Shown piece after piece: positions 25,976 to 34,830 of a stretch of DNA of 64,000 nt. Position numbers and translations under genes: made by a program. The first letter of the stretch is position 1. The number at the start of each line of letters is the position of its first letter. Source of the stretch: Thiotrichales bacterium (GTDB lineage: Bacteria; Pseudomonadota; Gammaproteobacteria; Thiomicrospirales; Thiomicrospiraceae); contig JAFGXP010000003.1 in the NCBI GenBank assembly GCA_016936535.1, positions 152,111 to 216,110 of the forward strand, in the 5' to 3' direction. The notes under the pieces are model-generated. The model had not been told where the DNA came from and made no database searches. It saw nothing but the letters and a program-made list of their open reading frames with translations.

Positions 25976-25994
25976 ATACGCCTCATAAAGAGCC

Positions 25995-26019
25995 CTTTCT
26001 TGCAGTATCTGCAAGAAAG
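25995..26019 (+). other. Perfect 11-bp hairpin in the leader
   Basis: CTTTCTTGCAG (25995-26005), loop TAT, CTGCAAGAAAG (26009-26019), followed by TCTTTTC. It lies at the presumed 5' end of the transcript, so it could stabilise it or cut it short as a weak terminator. Confidence 0.55.
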
Positions 26020-26191
26020 TCTTTTCAAAAAAATGACAATTAAATGTCAAAAAATATAAAAAATAAATAAAAAAACGCCTTTAAATCAAGCGAAAATCTT
26101 TTGATAAAAAGGAACTTAATAAACGAAGCAACCTTGTTAATTCAACCAAACAGTTGATTTTTATAAGGTAAATGACTCCAGGAGCTCACCC

Positions 26192-26440
26192 ATGAAGTTC
26201 AATGAACGCTTAAAATACTATATTGAATACAAAGGCATTATTAAACATCGCGTTGCTGAAGTCGCCGGTATCACGCCGAGCGCTTTCTTCCGTTTCCTAA
26301 ACGGTACCAGCACCATGAAATCGTCTAATATTGAAAAAATTAATGAAGTTTGGCCAGAAATGATTGCTTTTGCTTTCTCGGTTGATCCCGATATCGCAAA
26401 ACGTGCGAAAAAACTGAAACTTGGCGAAGACGAAGAGTAA
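26192..26440 (+). CDS. Small helix-turn-helix protein, 82 residues
   Basis: The protein looks like a compact Cro/C1-type DNA-binding domain: HRVAEVAGITPSAFFRFLNG (about 19-38) fits a helix-turn-helix, followed by an acidic C-terminal tail GEDEE. There is no sensor domain. The ATG follows AGGAG. It stands alone with a long leader and its own strong terminator, and is transcribed toward hemH. It could be a local regulator; its target is unknown. Confidence 0.65.
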   Translation: MKFNERLKYYIEYKGIIKHRVAEVAGITPSAFFRFLNGTSTMKSSNIEKINEVWPEMIAFAFSVDPDIAKRAKKLKLGEDEE

Positions 26441-26460
26441 TCCTAAGTGACCCAAAAACT

Positions 26461-26487
26461 GCCCGGGTTTTTTCCGGGCTTTTTTTT
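26461..26487 (+). terminator. Intrinsic terminator of the helix-turn-helix gene
   Basis: GCCCGG (26461-26466), 7-nt loop, CCGGGC (26474-26479) and eight Ts. Confidence 0.9.
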
Positions 26488-26543
26488 AAGCTTAATTTGA
26501 GCCTAACAAACCTAAACTCGACTGAATTAAGCAAAATTGGCGC

Positions 26544-26571
26544 TTGTTGTTTTATACAAAAGCTATACAAT
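26544..26571 (+). promoter_or_regulatory. hemH promoter with two TATACAA repeats
   Basis: TTGTTG (26544-26549), 16-bp spacer and TACAAT (26566-26571) form a promoter 30 bp before the hemH start. TATACAA occurs at 26553-26559 inside the spacer and at 26564-26570 over the -10, 11 bp apart in the same direction, as in the 13.8-kb operator. Confidence 0.6.
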
Positions 26572-26600
26572 CAAAAGCCGCTCAATCAGAGGAGAAACCT

Positions 26601-27719
26601 ATGCATTATTACGGAAGAGCACAATTTGCGCACGGCGAGTCAAGTGCCGTTGGAGTCTTGCTGACCAATCTTGGAACGCCTGATGCACCGACCAAACAAG
26701 CACTTCGCCCCTATCTCAAAGAGTTTTTAGAAGATCCTCGAGTTGTGGAGCCGCCGCCAGCGCGATGGTTATGGAAACTGATTTTGAATGGCATTATTTT
26801 AAACATTCGCCCCGCCAAATCTGCTGAAGCCTATGCCAGTGTTTGGGACTCTGAAGGTCCAGGTGCACCCTTACTCAAGATTACAGAACGGCAATTAGAG
26901 GGCGTAAAAAAAGCACTCAGTCCCCATTTTAAAGGCCGAGTTGAGTTTGCGTTAGCAATGCGTTATGGCAACCCGTCTATTGCCAGCGCCCTACGGGAAC
27001 TGCATGAAAAAGGCTGCCAACGCATCGTCGTTTTACCGCTTTACCCTCAATATGCGGCAGCGACTACCGCTTCTACCTTTGATGCCGTGAGTGCCGAATT
27101 GCAAACTTGGCGTTGGATTCCGGAGCTGCGCTTTATCAACCACTATCATCGCCATCCGGGATACATCAAAGCTTTAGCGAACAGCATTCGCGAACATCAA
27201 GCTGTTCATGGCAAGCCACAGCTGCTGGTTATGTCTTATCACGGTGTTCCCCAGCGCTATTTAGACAATGGTGATCCGTACCATTGCGAATGCCATGTCA
27301 CCTCACGATTAGTGGCACAAGAACTCGGTCTGGGCAAAGAAGATTATAAGGTCACCTTTCAATCCTTATTTGGCCGCGAGGAATGGATTAAGCCTTATAC
27401 AGATGAGACGATGAAGGCTTTACCCAGCCAAGGAATTAAAGACATTCAAGTGATTTGCCCAGGATTTTCAGCGGACTGCTTGGAAACAATCGAAGAAATT
27501 GACGAAGAAAACCGCGAGTATTTTGAGCATGCGGGTGGAGAAAAATTCAGCTATATCAAATGCTTAAACGACCGTGAAGATCACACACAAATGTTGGCAC
27601 AACTGATTCTAGAACACACGCAAGGCTGGTATGAACGTGATCAATTTCACGCTGACGCCGACCAAATTGAGCGAGAAACCGTACAACAAAATGCCAAAGC
27701 CATGGGTTGCCCTTTCTAA
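26601..27719 (+). CDS. hemH: Ferrochelatase
   Basis: HemH inserts Fe2+ into protoporphyrin IX, the last step of protoheme synthesis. The 372-residue protein has VLLTNLGTPDAP at the N-terminus, PLYPQYAAATTAS, the metal/active-site His204 in SYHGVPQRY, and CPGFSADCLETIEE. The ATG at 26601 follows AGAGGAGA; the longer in-frame version would run through the promoter. No other heme gene is adjacent. The TATACAA repeats in its promoter suggest control with the photoprotection genes, which would make sense because protoporphyrin is a photosensitiser. Confidence 0.95.
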   Translation: MHYYGRAQFAHGESSAVGVLLTNLGTPDAPTKQALRPYLKEFLEDPRVVEPPPARWLWKLILNGIILNIRPAKSAEAYASVWDSEGPGAPLLKITERQLEGVKKALSPHFKGRVEFALAMRYGNPSIASALRELHEKGCQRIVVLPLYPQYAAATTASTFDAVSAELQTWRWIPELRFINHYHRHPGYIKALANSIREHQAVHGKPQLLVMSYHGVPQRYLDNGDPYHCECHVTSRLVAQELGLGKEDYKVTFQSLFGREEWIKPYTDETMKALPSQGIKDIQVICPGFSADCLETIEEIDEENREYFEHAGGEKFSYIKCLNDREDHTQMLAQLILEHTQGWYERDQFHADADQIERETVQQNAKAMGCPF

Positions 27720-27747
27720 AAAGCATTTTACGAAAAGGTTTGATTAC

Positions 27748-27775
27748 AAAAAAAGCCCGAAAATGGGCTTTTTTT
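27748..27775. terminator. Bidirectional terminator between hemH and gltA
   Basis: A7-GCCC (27748-27758) pairs with GGGC-T7 (27765-27775) around a 6-nt loop, serving the converging hemH and gltA. Confidence 0.85.
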
Positions 27776-27803
27776 ATTGGGGAGCTTTGTCAAAAAAACC
27801 TTC

Positions 27804-28964
27804 TTAACGACTGCGCTGATCCAGAGGTAAGTAACAGGCTTTACCTTGGCCGGTGTAAATCTGTGTCGGGCGGAAAATTCGATTGTTTTGTAACTGTTCG
27901 CGCCAATGAGCCATCCAACCAGCAGAACGCGCAACCGCAAAAATTGGGGTAAATAAGCCCGCATCAAACCCCATCTCTTTGTACAAAATACCGGAATAGA
28001 AATCCACGTTTGGGTACACGCCCTTATGACCAAGCAACTCTTCGCAAACGCGCTCGACTTCCATCGCAACTTCAAAAGATTTGCTTAACCGACCGGCATC
28101 ACTTTTCTTTTTCAAAACTTCAGCAGACATTTTTTGCAAAATGGTCGCACGCGGATCTTTGGTTTTGTACTCTCGATGACCCATGCCCCAAATCACTTTT
28201 TTCTTGGCTAAGCGTGCTTCGATATAAGCACGGGCATTCTCAGGCGAACCAATCTCATCCAACATCTCAATCACTTTTTGATTGGCTCCGCCATGCAAGG
28301 GTCCGGACAAGGATGCAATCGCCGAAGAGATTACTGAACAGGGATTTGCCAGTGTTGAACCGGTGACCATCGTGGTAAAAGTTGAGGCATTAATGGTGTG
28401 TTCAGCATGTAACACCAAACACGCATCCAACAGGCGCGCCCAGTCTGGATCCGGCTCTTCGCCATTCACCATGTATAAAAAGTTTTCGGCATAGGTTAAA
28501 TCCTTACGCGGTTCAATGGGATCATATCCATTACGCATATGCTCCCACATCGCCACTAAGGTTCCCATATGCGCAATGATTTTCACTGTCACATCATTGA
28601 TGTATTCTTGGTTTTCTGTCGCGCCTTTCATATATTCGGTGCTGGGATAGAAACTGGCAAGACTGGCAACCACCACTTGCAACATATGCATCGGATGGGT
28701 ACTGCTCGGCAAATTACGCATGATTTCACGAATGTTAAATTTAACCTTACGGTTGTCGCGTAATCGCTGGTCAAAACGCTGCAGCTCATCGACCGTTGGT
28801 AACTCACCAAACAACAAAAGAAGGGTAGTTTCTTCAAATGAGGAGTTTTCCGCCAACTCTTGAATGTCATAGCCGCGATAAGTCAAAACACCATTTTGAC
28901 CATCAATAAAAGAAATTTGCGATTCCGTTGCCGGAACCCCTGCTAAACCGGGAATATATTGCAT
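27804..28964 (-). CDS. gltA: Citrate synthase, short (type I-like) form
   Basis: Citrate synthase condenses oxaloacetate and acetyl-CoA. The 386-residue length and the opening IPGLAGVPATESQISFID match the shorter dimeric-type enzymes (methylcitrate/archaeal-like) rather than the longer NADH-inhibited hexameric one. The catalytic His of SGPLHGGAN, His of GMGHREYK and Asp of PNVDFYSG are present. A 2-methylcitrate synthase activity cannot be excluded from sequence, but no prp genes are nearby. It is a single gene followed by the bidirectional terminator. Confidence 0.88.
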   Translation of the reverse strand: MQYIPGLAGVPATESQISFIDGQNGVLTYRGYDIQELAENSSFEETTLLLLFGELPTVDELQRFDQRLRDNRKVKFNIREIMRNLPSSTHPMHMLQVVVASLASFYPSTEYMKGATENQEYINDVTVKIIAHMGTLVAMWEHMRNGYDPIEPRKDLTYAENFLYMVNGEEPDPDWARLLDACLVLHAEHTINASTFTTMVTGSTLANPCSVISSAIASLSGPLHGGANQKVIEMLDEIGSPENARAYIEARLAKKKVIWGMGHREYKTKDPRATILQKMSAEVLKKKSDAGRLSKSFEVAMEVERVCEELLGHKGVYPNVDFYSGILYKEMGFDAGLFTPIFAVARSAGWMAHWREQLQNNRIFRPTQIYTGQGKACYLPLDQRSR

Positions 28965-28998
28965 AAGCTGCCCTAAATGTTTGGCGTAGGCGCCTCAG

Positions 28999-29340
28999 TT
29001 ATACGCTAAAAGAAGAGCCACAACCGCAGGTAGTGGTTGCGTTGGGGTTTTCGATGACAAAGCGTGCGCCTTGTAAATCTTCAAGATAATCAATTTTCGC
29101 CCCAACCAAATATTGGAAGCTCATGGGATCGACCAACAAGGTCACCCCATCTTTTACCACCACCGTATCGTCTTCCGCTTGAGTCTCATCGAAAGTAAAA
29201 CCATAGGAGAAACCCGAGCAGCCCCCGCCGGTAATGTAAACCCGTAATTTCAAATTAGGGTTTTGTTCATCTTCAATCAGACCATTAACCTTAGAAGCTG
29301 CAGCTTCGGTAAAAACTAAAGGGACTGCTGTATCGGTCAT
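28999..29340 (-). CDS. erpA: A-type iron-sulfur carrier ErpA
   Basis: The 113-residue protein delivers [Fe-S] clusters to apoproteins. It has Cys41 in GGGCSGF and Cys105/Cys107 in TTCGCGSSF, the three A-type carrier cysteines. It is closer to ErpA than IscA by the acidic loop and the FTFDET segment. No isc or suf genes are adjacent. Confidence 0.92.
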   Translation of the reverse strand: MTDTAVPLVFTEAAASKVNGLIEDEQNPNLKLRVYITGGGCSGFSYGFTFDETQAEDDTVVVKDGVTLLVDPMSFQYLVGAKIDYLEDLQGARFVIENPNATTTCGCGSSFSV

Positions 29341-29507
29341 TGCGGATTCCTTCTGATGTCATTGCAAACGCAAATTAGAAAAGCATTATAGCAAAACCCC
29401 TTGCGGAATGCGTCTTGCTGGAAATGGCTGAAATGCAAAACGCCGCCTATCTTTGCGATGTAAAACCGCTAAAAGGGGGCGAATTGCTTTTATACCTTTG
29501 ACGGGTC

Positions 29508-30551
29508 TTAAGGCATCAAAGCAACTTGGGTCAAACCACAGGTTTCTTCCAAGCCAAACAACAAGTTCATATTTTGAACCGCCTGACCGGCCGCGCCCTT
29601 AACCAGGTTATCAATGACCGAAGTGACGACAACTTGCGAACTGCCCTGCGGACGATACACGGCCAAACGACACATATTGGAACCTTTTACCATTCGCGTC
29701 TCCGGCAGACTGCCCGCCGGCATCACATCGACAAAAGGTTCATCTTGATAAGCCTCTTCAAACAAGTTCTGCAATTGCGCTTGGCTCAAATCCTCCGTTA
29801 AGGTGGCATAAATCGAGTTTTCCATGCCGCGAATCATCGGCAGTAGGTGCGGGACAAACGTTAAGCCGACATTTTGACCACTTACTTGAGTCAGCTTCTC
29901 TTTCATTTCTGGCAAATGGCGATGACCCTCTACGCCATAAGCCTTGAAGCTCTCTGACATTTCCGCGCCCAGCATGGCTACCTTTGCGCCTCGACCTGCC
30001 CCACTGACCCCTGATTTACCATCCACAATCACCTTTGAAGCATCAATCACCCCGGCTTTCAGTAGCGGCATCAACCCCAGTAACGTACTGGTTGGATAAC
30101 AACCCGGGTTGGCAATAATTTGAGCTTTTTTGATTTGTGAACGATAGTATTCTGGCAATCCATAGGCTACACGATCAAACAAAGCGCCTTCGGTGTGCTC
30201 CATACCATACCATTTCGACCAAACCGCCAAGTCTTCAATACGAAAATCGGCGGCCAAATCAATCAATTTGACACCGGCTGCAACTAATTCAGCCGCCATG
30301 CTCATCGCGACGCCATGCGGAGTTGCAAAAAAGACCAGATCACAGGTTTTTAATTGGTCAGCTTGCGGCACACTAAACTTAAGAGTGTAGTGTCCGCGCA
30401 GATTAGGATACATATCCGCCACTGCTACGCCGTCTTCACTGCGCGACGTAATCATTGCCACCTCGGCGTAAGGGTGAAACGCCAAAATTCGCAATAATTC
30501 AACCCCTGTATAACCTGTGCCGCCGACAATACCGATTTTTATTTTTTGCAT
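29508..30551 (-). CDS. argC: N-acetyl-gamma-glutamyl-phosphate reductase
   Basis: ArgC performs the third step of arginine synthesis, NADPH-dependent reduction of N-acetylglutamyl phosphate. The 347-residue protein has the nucleotide motif [11 protein letters not shown] (10-20) and the catalytic Cys151 in NPGCYPT, plus [10 protein letters not shown]. It is monocistronic here, separated from erpA by 167 bp. Confidence 0.96.
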   Translation of the reverse strand: MQKIKIGIVGGTGYTGVELLRILAFHPYAEVAMITSRSEDGVAVADMYPNLRGHYTLKFSVPQADQLKTCDLVFFATPHGVAMSMAAELVAAGVKLIDLAADFRIEDLAVWSKWYGMEHTEGALFDRVAYGLPEYYRSQIKKAQIIANPGCYPTSTLLGLMPLLKAGVIDASKVIVDGKSGVSGAGRGAKVAMLGAEMSESFKAYGVEGHRHLPEMKEKLTQVSGQNVGLTFVPHLLPMIRGMENSIYATLTEDLSQAQLQNLFEEAYQDEPFVDVMPAGSLPETRMVKGSNMCRLAVYRPQGSSQVVVTSVIDNLVKGAAGQAVQNMNLLFGLEETCGLTQVALMP

Positions 30552-30807
30552 CTTTCTATCCTTTGCAACCGTAAATTGAATAAACCGTCAAAAGTGCGCT
30601 TATTCTACCGTTTTAACCACCGTTTCGCTGACACTCAAGAGAATGAGATGATGAAACTTCTGTTAAGACTGATACAGCTTGCCGCAACGAACTGTCATTT
30701 TTATTCAAGGGCTCGCTGCTAGGCAAGGCCTGTAAAGCACGTTATGGTAAGAATTGTAATTTGTTCTTAAACCGATCAAGCCCAGCTCGCAACAAAAGGA
30801 TCGAAAA

Positions 30808-31713
30808 ATGACCGCCCCCAAAGTGCAAGACATTACCCCCAAAGCTCTTTTTTTCAATCGCCGCCGATTTCTACAAGCCACAGGACTCCTGGCCGTCGCT
30901 CCGCCGCTCAGCGCTTTAGCGAGTAACTTTCCTTTTCAACCGGCCGAAGGTGAGGCGCGCAAATTAAAACTCACCGATAAAGAACACGTACTGAGTTACA
31001 ACAACTTTTACGAACTAGGCACCGATAAATCCGATCCATTGCGCAACGCGAACCGACTAAAAACCGACAATTGGCAAGTGGAAGTGCTCGGCGAATGTGC
31101 CAAACCGCGCCTTTTTGATATGGACGATCTCTTGGCGCTGCAACAAGAAGAACGAGTCTATCGCTTTCGCTGCGTAGAGGGATGGTCGATGGTTGTACCG
31201 TGGATTGGCTTTCCTCTAAAAGCCTTGCTCGACAAAGTGGAACCCACCAGTAAAGCAAAATATGTCGAATTCGTCAGCCTACTGGATCGTAAAAACTTAC
31301 CTGGACAGCGCTTTGATATTTTGGATTGGCCTTACCGAGAAGGGTTGCGTATGGATGAGGCGATGCATCCACTCACCTTAATGGCCACCGGCCTGTACGG
31401 CGAGCCGCTGGCCAATCAGAATGGGGCGCCCATTCGCTTGGTTGTTCCGTGGAAATACGGATTTAAAAGTGCCAAATCGATTGTACAGATTCGACTAACC
31501 GATCAACAGCCGACCTCTTCTTGGATGCAAGCTACCCCCAGTGAATACGGCTTCTACTCGAACGTCAATCCACAAGTACCGCACCCCCGATGGTCGCAAG
31601 CCCGAGAACGGCCGCTGGGCTCGCTGCTCAAACAAAAAACGTTAATGTTTAATGGCTATGCAGAGGAAGTCGCTGACCTGTATCGCGGCATGGACTTAAA
31701 AAAGTTTTACTAA
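30808..31713 (+). CDS. msrP: Periplasmic methionine sulfoxide reductase, molybdopterin subunit
   Basis: MsrP (YedY) repairs oxidised methionine in periplasmic proteins, for both sulfoxide forms. The 301-residue protein starts with a Tat signal ([10 protein letters not shown], about 17-26) and has the Mo-ligating Cys122 in FRCVEGW. It sits 1 bp before msrQ, its membrane electron donor. With msrA elsewhere in the window, both compartments have methionine repair. Confidence 0.95.
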   Translation: MTAPKVQDITPKALFFNRRRFLQATGLLAVAPPLSALASNFPFQPAEGEARKLKLTDKEHVLSYNNFYELGTDKSDPLRNANRLKTDNWQVEVLGECAKPRLFDMDDLLALQQEERVYRFRCVEGWSMVVPWIGFPLKALLDKVEPTSKAKYVEFVSLLDRKNLPGQRFDILDWPYREGLRMDEAMHPLTLMATGLYGEPLANQNGAPIRLVVPWKYGFKSAKSIVQIRLTDQQPTSSWMQATPSEYGFYSNVNPQVPHPRWSQARERPLGSLLKQKTLMFNGYAEEVADLYRGMDLKKFY

Positions 31714-31714
31714 A

Positions 31715-32308
31715 ATGCCACTCTCCTTAAAACTCAGCTTACTGAGTCTACTTTGCCTTGTGCCAGCGGCACTCCTAGGACATGCCTTTCTAACCGATGG
31801 TCTTGGCGCTAATCCCTTAGAAACGCTTGAGCATAATAGTGGCAATTGGGCACTGATATTCCTACTCCTTACCCTTGCCATAAGTCCTTTGCAATATGCT
31901 CTAGCGATGCGCTGGCCGATTCCCAGCCATCTGGTACGGCGCATTTTAGGACTGAGTGCCTTTTTTTACGCATTGCTGCACCTCAGCTTTTATTTTGTTT
32001 TTGAAATGGGGATGAACTTAGAAGAGACGTTTGAGGATATTGCTACCCGACCCTTTATCTTGATTGGCATGCTGGCGCTGTTACTGTTATTGCCCCTTGC
32101 GATAACCTCAACGCAAAAATGGCAACGCCGCTTAAAACAACACTGGAAATCGCTGCATCAGCTGATTTACCCAATCACTTTTTTGGCTATCTTGCATTAT
32201 GGTTTATTGGTAAAGGCCGATTACTTTTGGCCGGCAATCTATTTTCTACTCTTTGTTTTACTCATGCTTCCCCGCTGGATAAAACGTGCGAAAACCGCTT
32301 TGCGCTGA
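31715..32308 (+). CDS. msrQ: Membrane heme subunit of the MsrPQ system
   Basis: The 197-residue integral membrane protein has about six hydrophobic helices with conserved histidines (YALLHLSFYF, LHQLIYPITFLAILHYG) that bind b-type heme. MsrQ passes electrons from the respiratory chain or flavin reductase to MsrP. Its ATG follows the msrP stop by one base, so they are translationally linked. Confidence 0.93.
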   Translation: MPLSLKLSLLSLLCLVPAALLGHAFLTDGLGANPLETLEHNSGNWALIFLLLTLAISPLQYALAMRWPIPSHLVRRILGLSAFFYALLHLSFYFVFEMGMNLEETFEDIATRPFILIGMLALLLLLPLAITSTQKWQRRLKQHWKSLHQLIYPITFLAILHYGLLVKADYFWPAIYFLLFVLLMLPRWIKRAKTALR

Positions 32309-32353
32309 CCTAAGCCTGCCCAGTCAACAAAATCCGGTCTTGGATTTTAGGCA

Positions 32354-32385
32354 TAAAAAAACCCAGAATAATGACATTCTGGGTT
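32354..32385 (-). terminator. Intrinsic terminator of groESL
   Basis: AACCCAGAAT (32360-32369) and ATTCTGGGTT (32376-32385) form a 10-bp stem with a 6-nt loop; on the minus strand a T-run (32354-32359) follows. It may also slow transcription from msrQ. Confidence 0.8.
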
Positions 32386-32438
32386 CTTAGTGTTACCGCC
32401 AAAGCCAATTGGCTTAACGACTTACTTTAGGCGGGAGA

Positions 32439-34091
<1,653 letters not shown>

Positions 34092-34140
34092 TTAAGATCT
34101 TGACTGAAAATGATGAGAATATGAAAAAAGGCTCGGCCTA

Positions 34141-34431
34141 TTATTCAATAATCGCGACAATATCGTCTTCGCGCATAATCATAAGCAGCTGGCCTTTGTC
34201 GTCTTTAACCTCTTGACCTGAGTACTGCCCGAACATAACTTTGTCACCAACCTTCACGGTCATAGCGATAATGGCACCCGTATCTGCTGCACGGCCAGGG
34301 CCTACAGCAACCACTTCGCCCATGTTCTGCTTCTCTTGCGCCGTTCCTGGAAGCAAAATTCCACTTTCGGTTTGCTTTTTCTCTTCTACACGGCGAATCA
34401 CAACTCGGTCTTGCAAAGGTTTAATGTTCAT
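34141..34431 (-). CDS. groES: 10-kDa chaperonin (co-chaperonin)
   Basis: The 96-residue GroES lid has [14 protein letters not shown], the mobile loop [11 protein letters not shown] and a C-terminal DDIVAIIE. It is the first gene of the groESL operon. Confidence 0.97.
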   Translation of the reverse strand: MNIKPLQDRVVIRRVEEKKQTESGILLPGTAQEKQNMGEVVAVGPGRAADTGAIIAMTVKVGDKVMFGQYSGQEVKDDKGQLLMIMREDDIVAIIE

Positions 34432-34539
34432 AGGTTTCTCCCTAAAAAGTGAAAGTTCAAAAGTTTACCTGTTAAAGGGTGTTATACCCGTTACGCTAGC
34501 CGTCTCTCACTGCTCAGACGACCAACGCCTATCTAAAAT

Positions 34540-34566
34540 TTAGCACTCTTAAGCTTAGAGTGCTAA
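34540..34566. promoter_or_regulatory. CIRCE element (HrcA operator)
   Basis: TTAGCACTC (34540-34548), 9-bp spacer and GAGTGCTAA (34558-34566) match the CIRCE consensus exactly. It lies right after the groESL promoter, where HrcA would block transcription, so heat-shock control is by HrcA repression. Confidence 0.95.
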
Positions 34567-34568
34567 TC

Positions 34569-34596
34569 ATTGTAAGCATCCGCTTTTCCCTGTCAA
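34569..34596 (-). promoter_or_regulatory. groESL promoter
   Basis: On the minus strand TTGACA (34591-34596), 16-bp spacer and TACAAT (34569-34574): a near-consensus sigma70 promoter with the CIRCE element at the start site. Confidence 0.8.
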
Positions 34597-34830
34597 CCCT
34601 ATGAGGTTATTAAAATTTTTTTCAAGAGGTGGACTGACAAAAAGCATCACAAAACCAAAAACATGACGTTATCCGCAAAATTTTGAAGTCTAAAAAAGGC
34701 ATTCCAAAGCGTGTTCAATTGCGATAAATTAAGTAGATTTACTCAACACCACATACAATGGTTAGCGCAATTTCCCTTCTCTGCCCACCCGAACAGGGTG
34801 AGTCAGCGGCTCGCTTATGGAGAAAATACT

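Larger units (their letters stand above)
25282..26191. other. Large gene-poor intergenic region, 910 bp
   Basis: No ordinary gene was found. It holds a 49-codon leftward frame (25347-25496), tandem TATACAA repeats (25605-25642), overlapping hairpins ending in a T-run (25772-25806), a TATAAT promoter (25970-25975) and a perfect 11-bp hairpin (25995-26019). The rest is AT-rich leader of the small helix-turn-helix gene. Confidence 0.6.
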
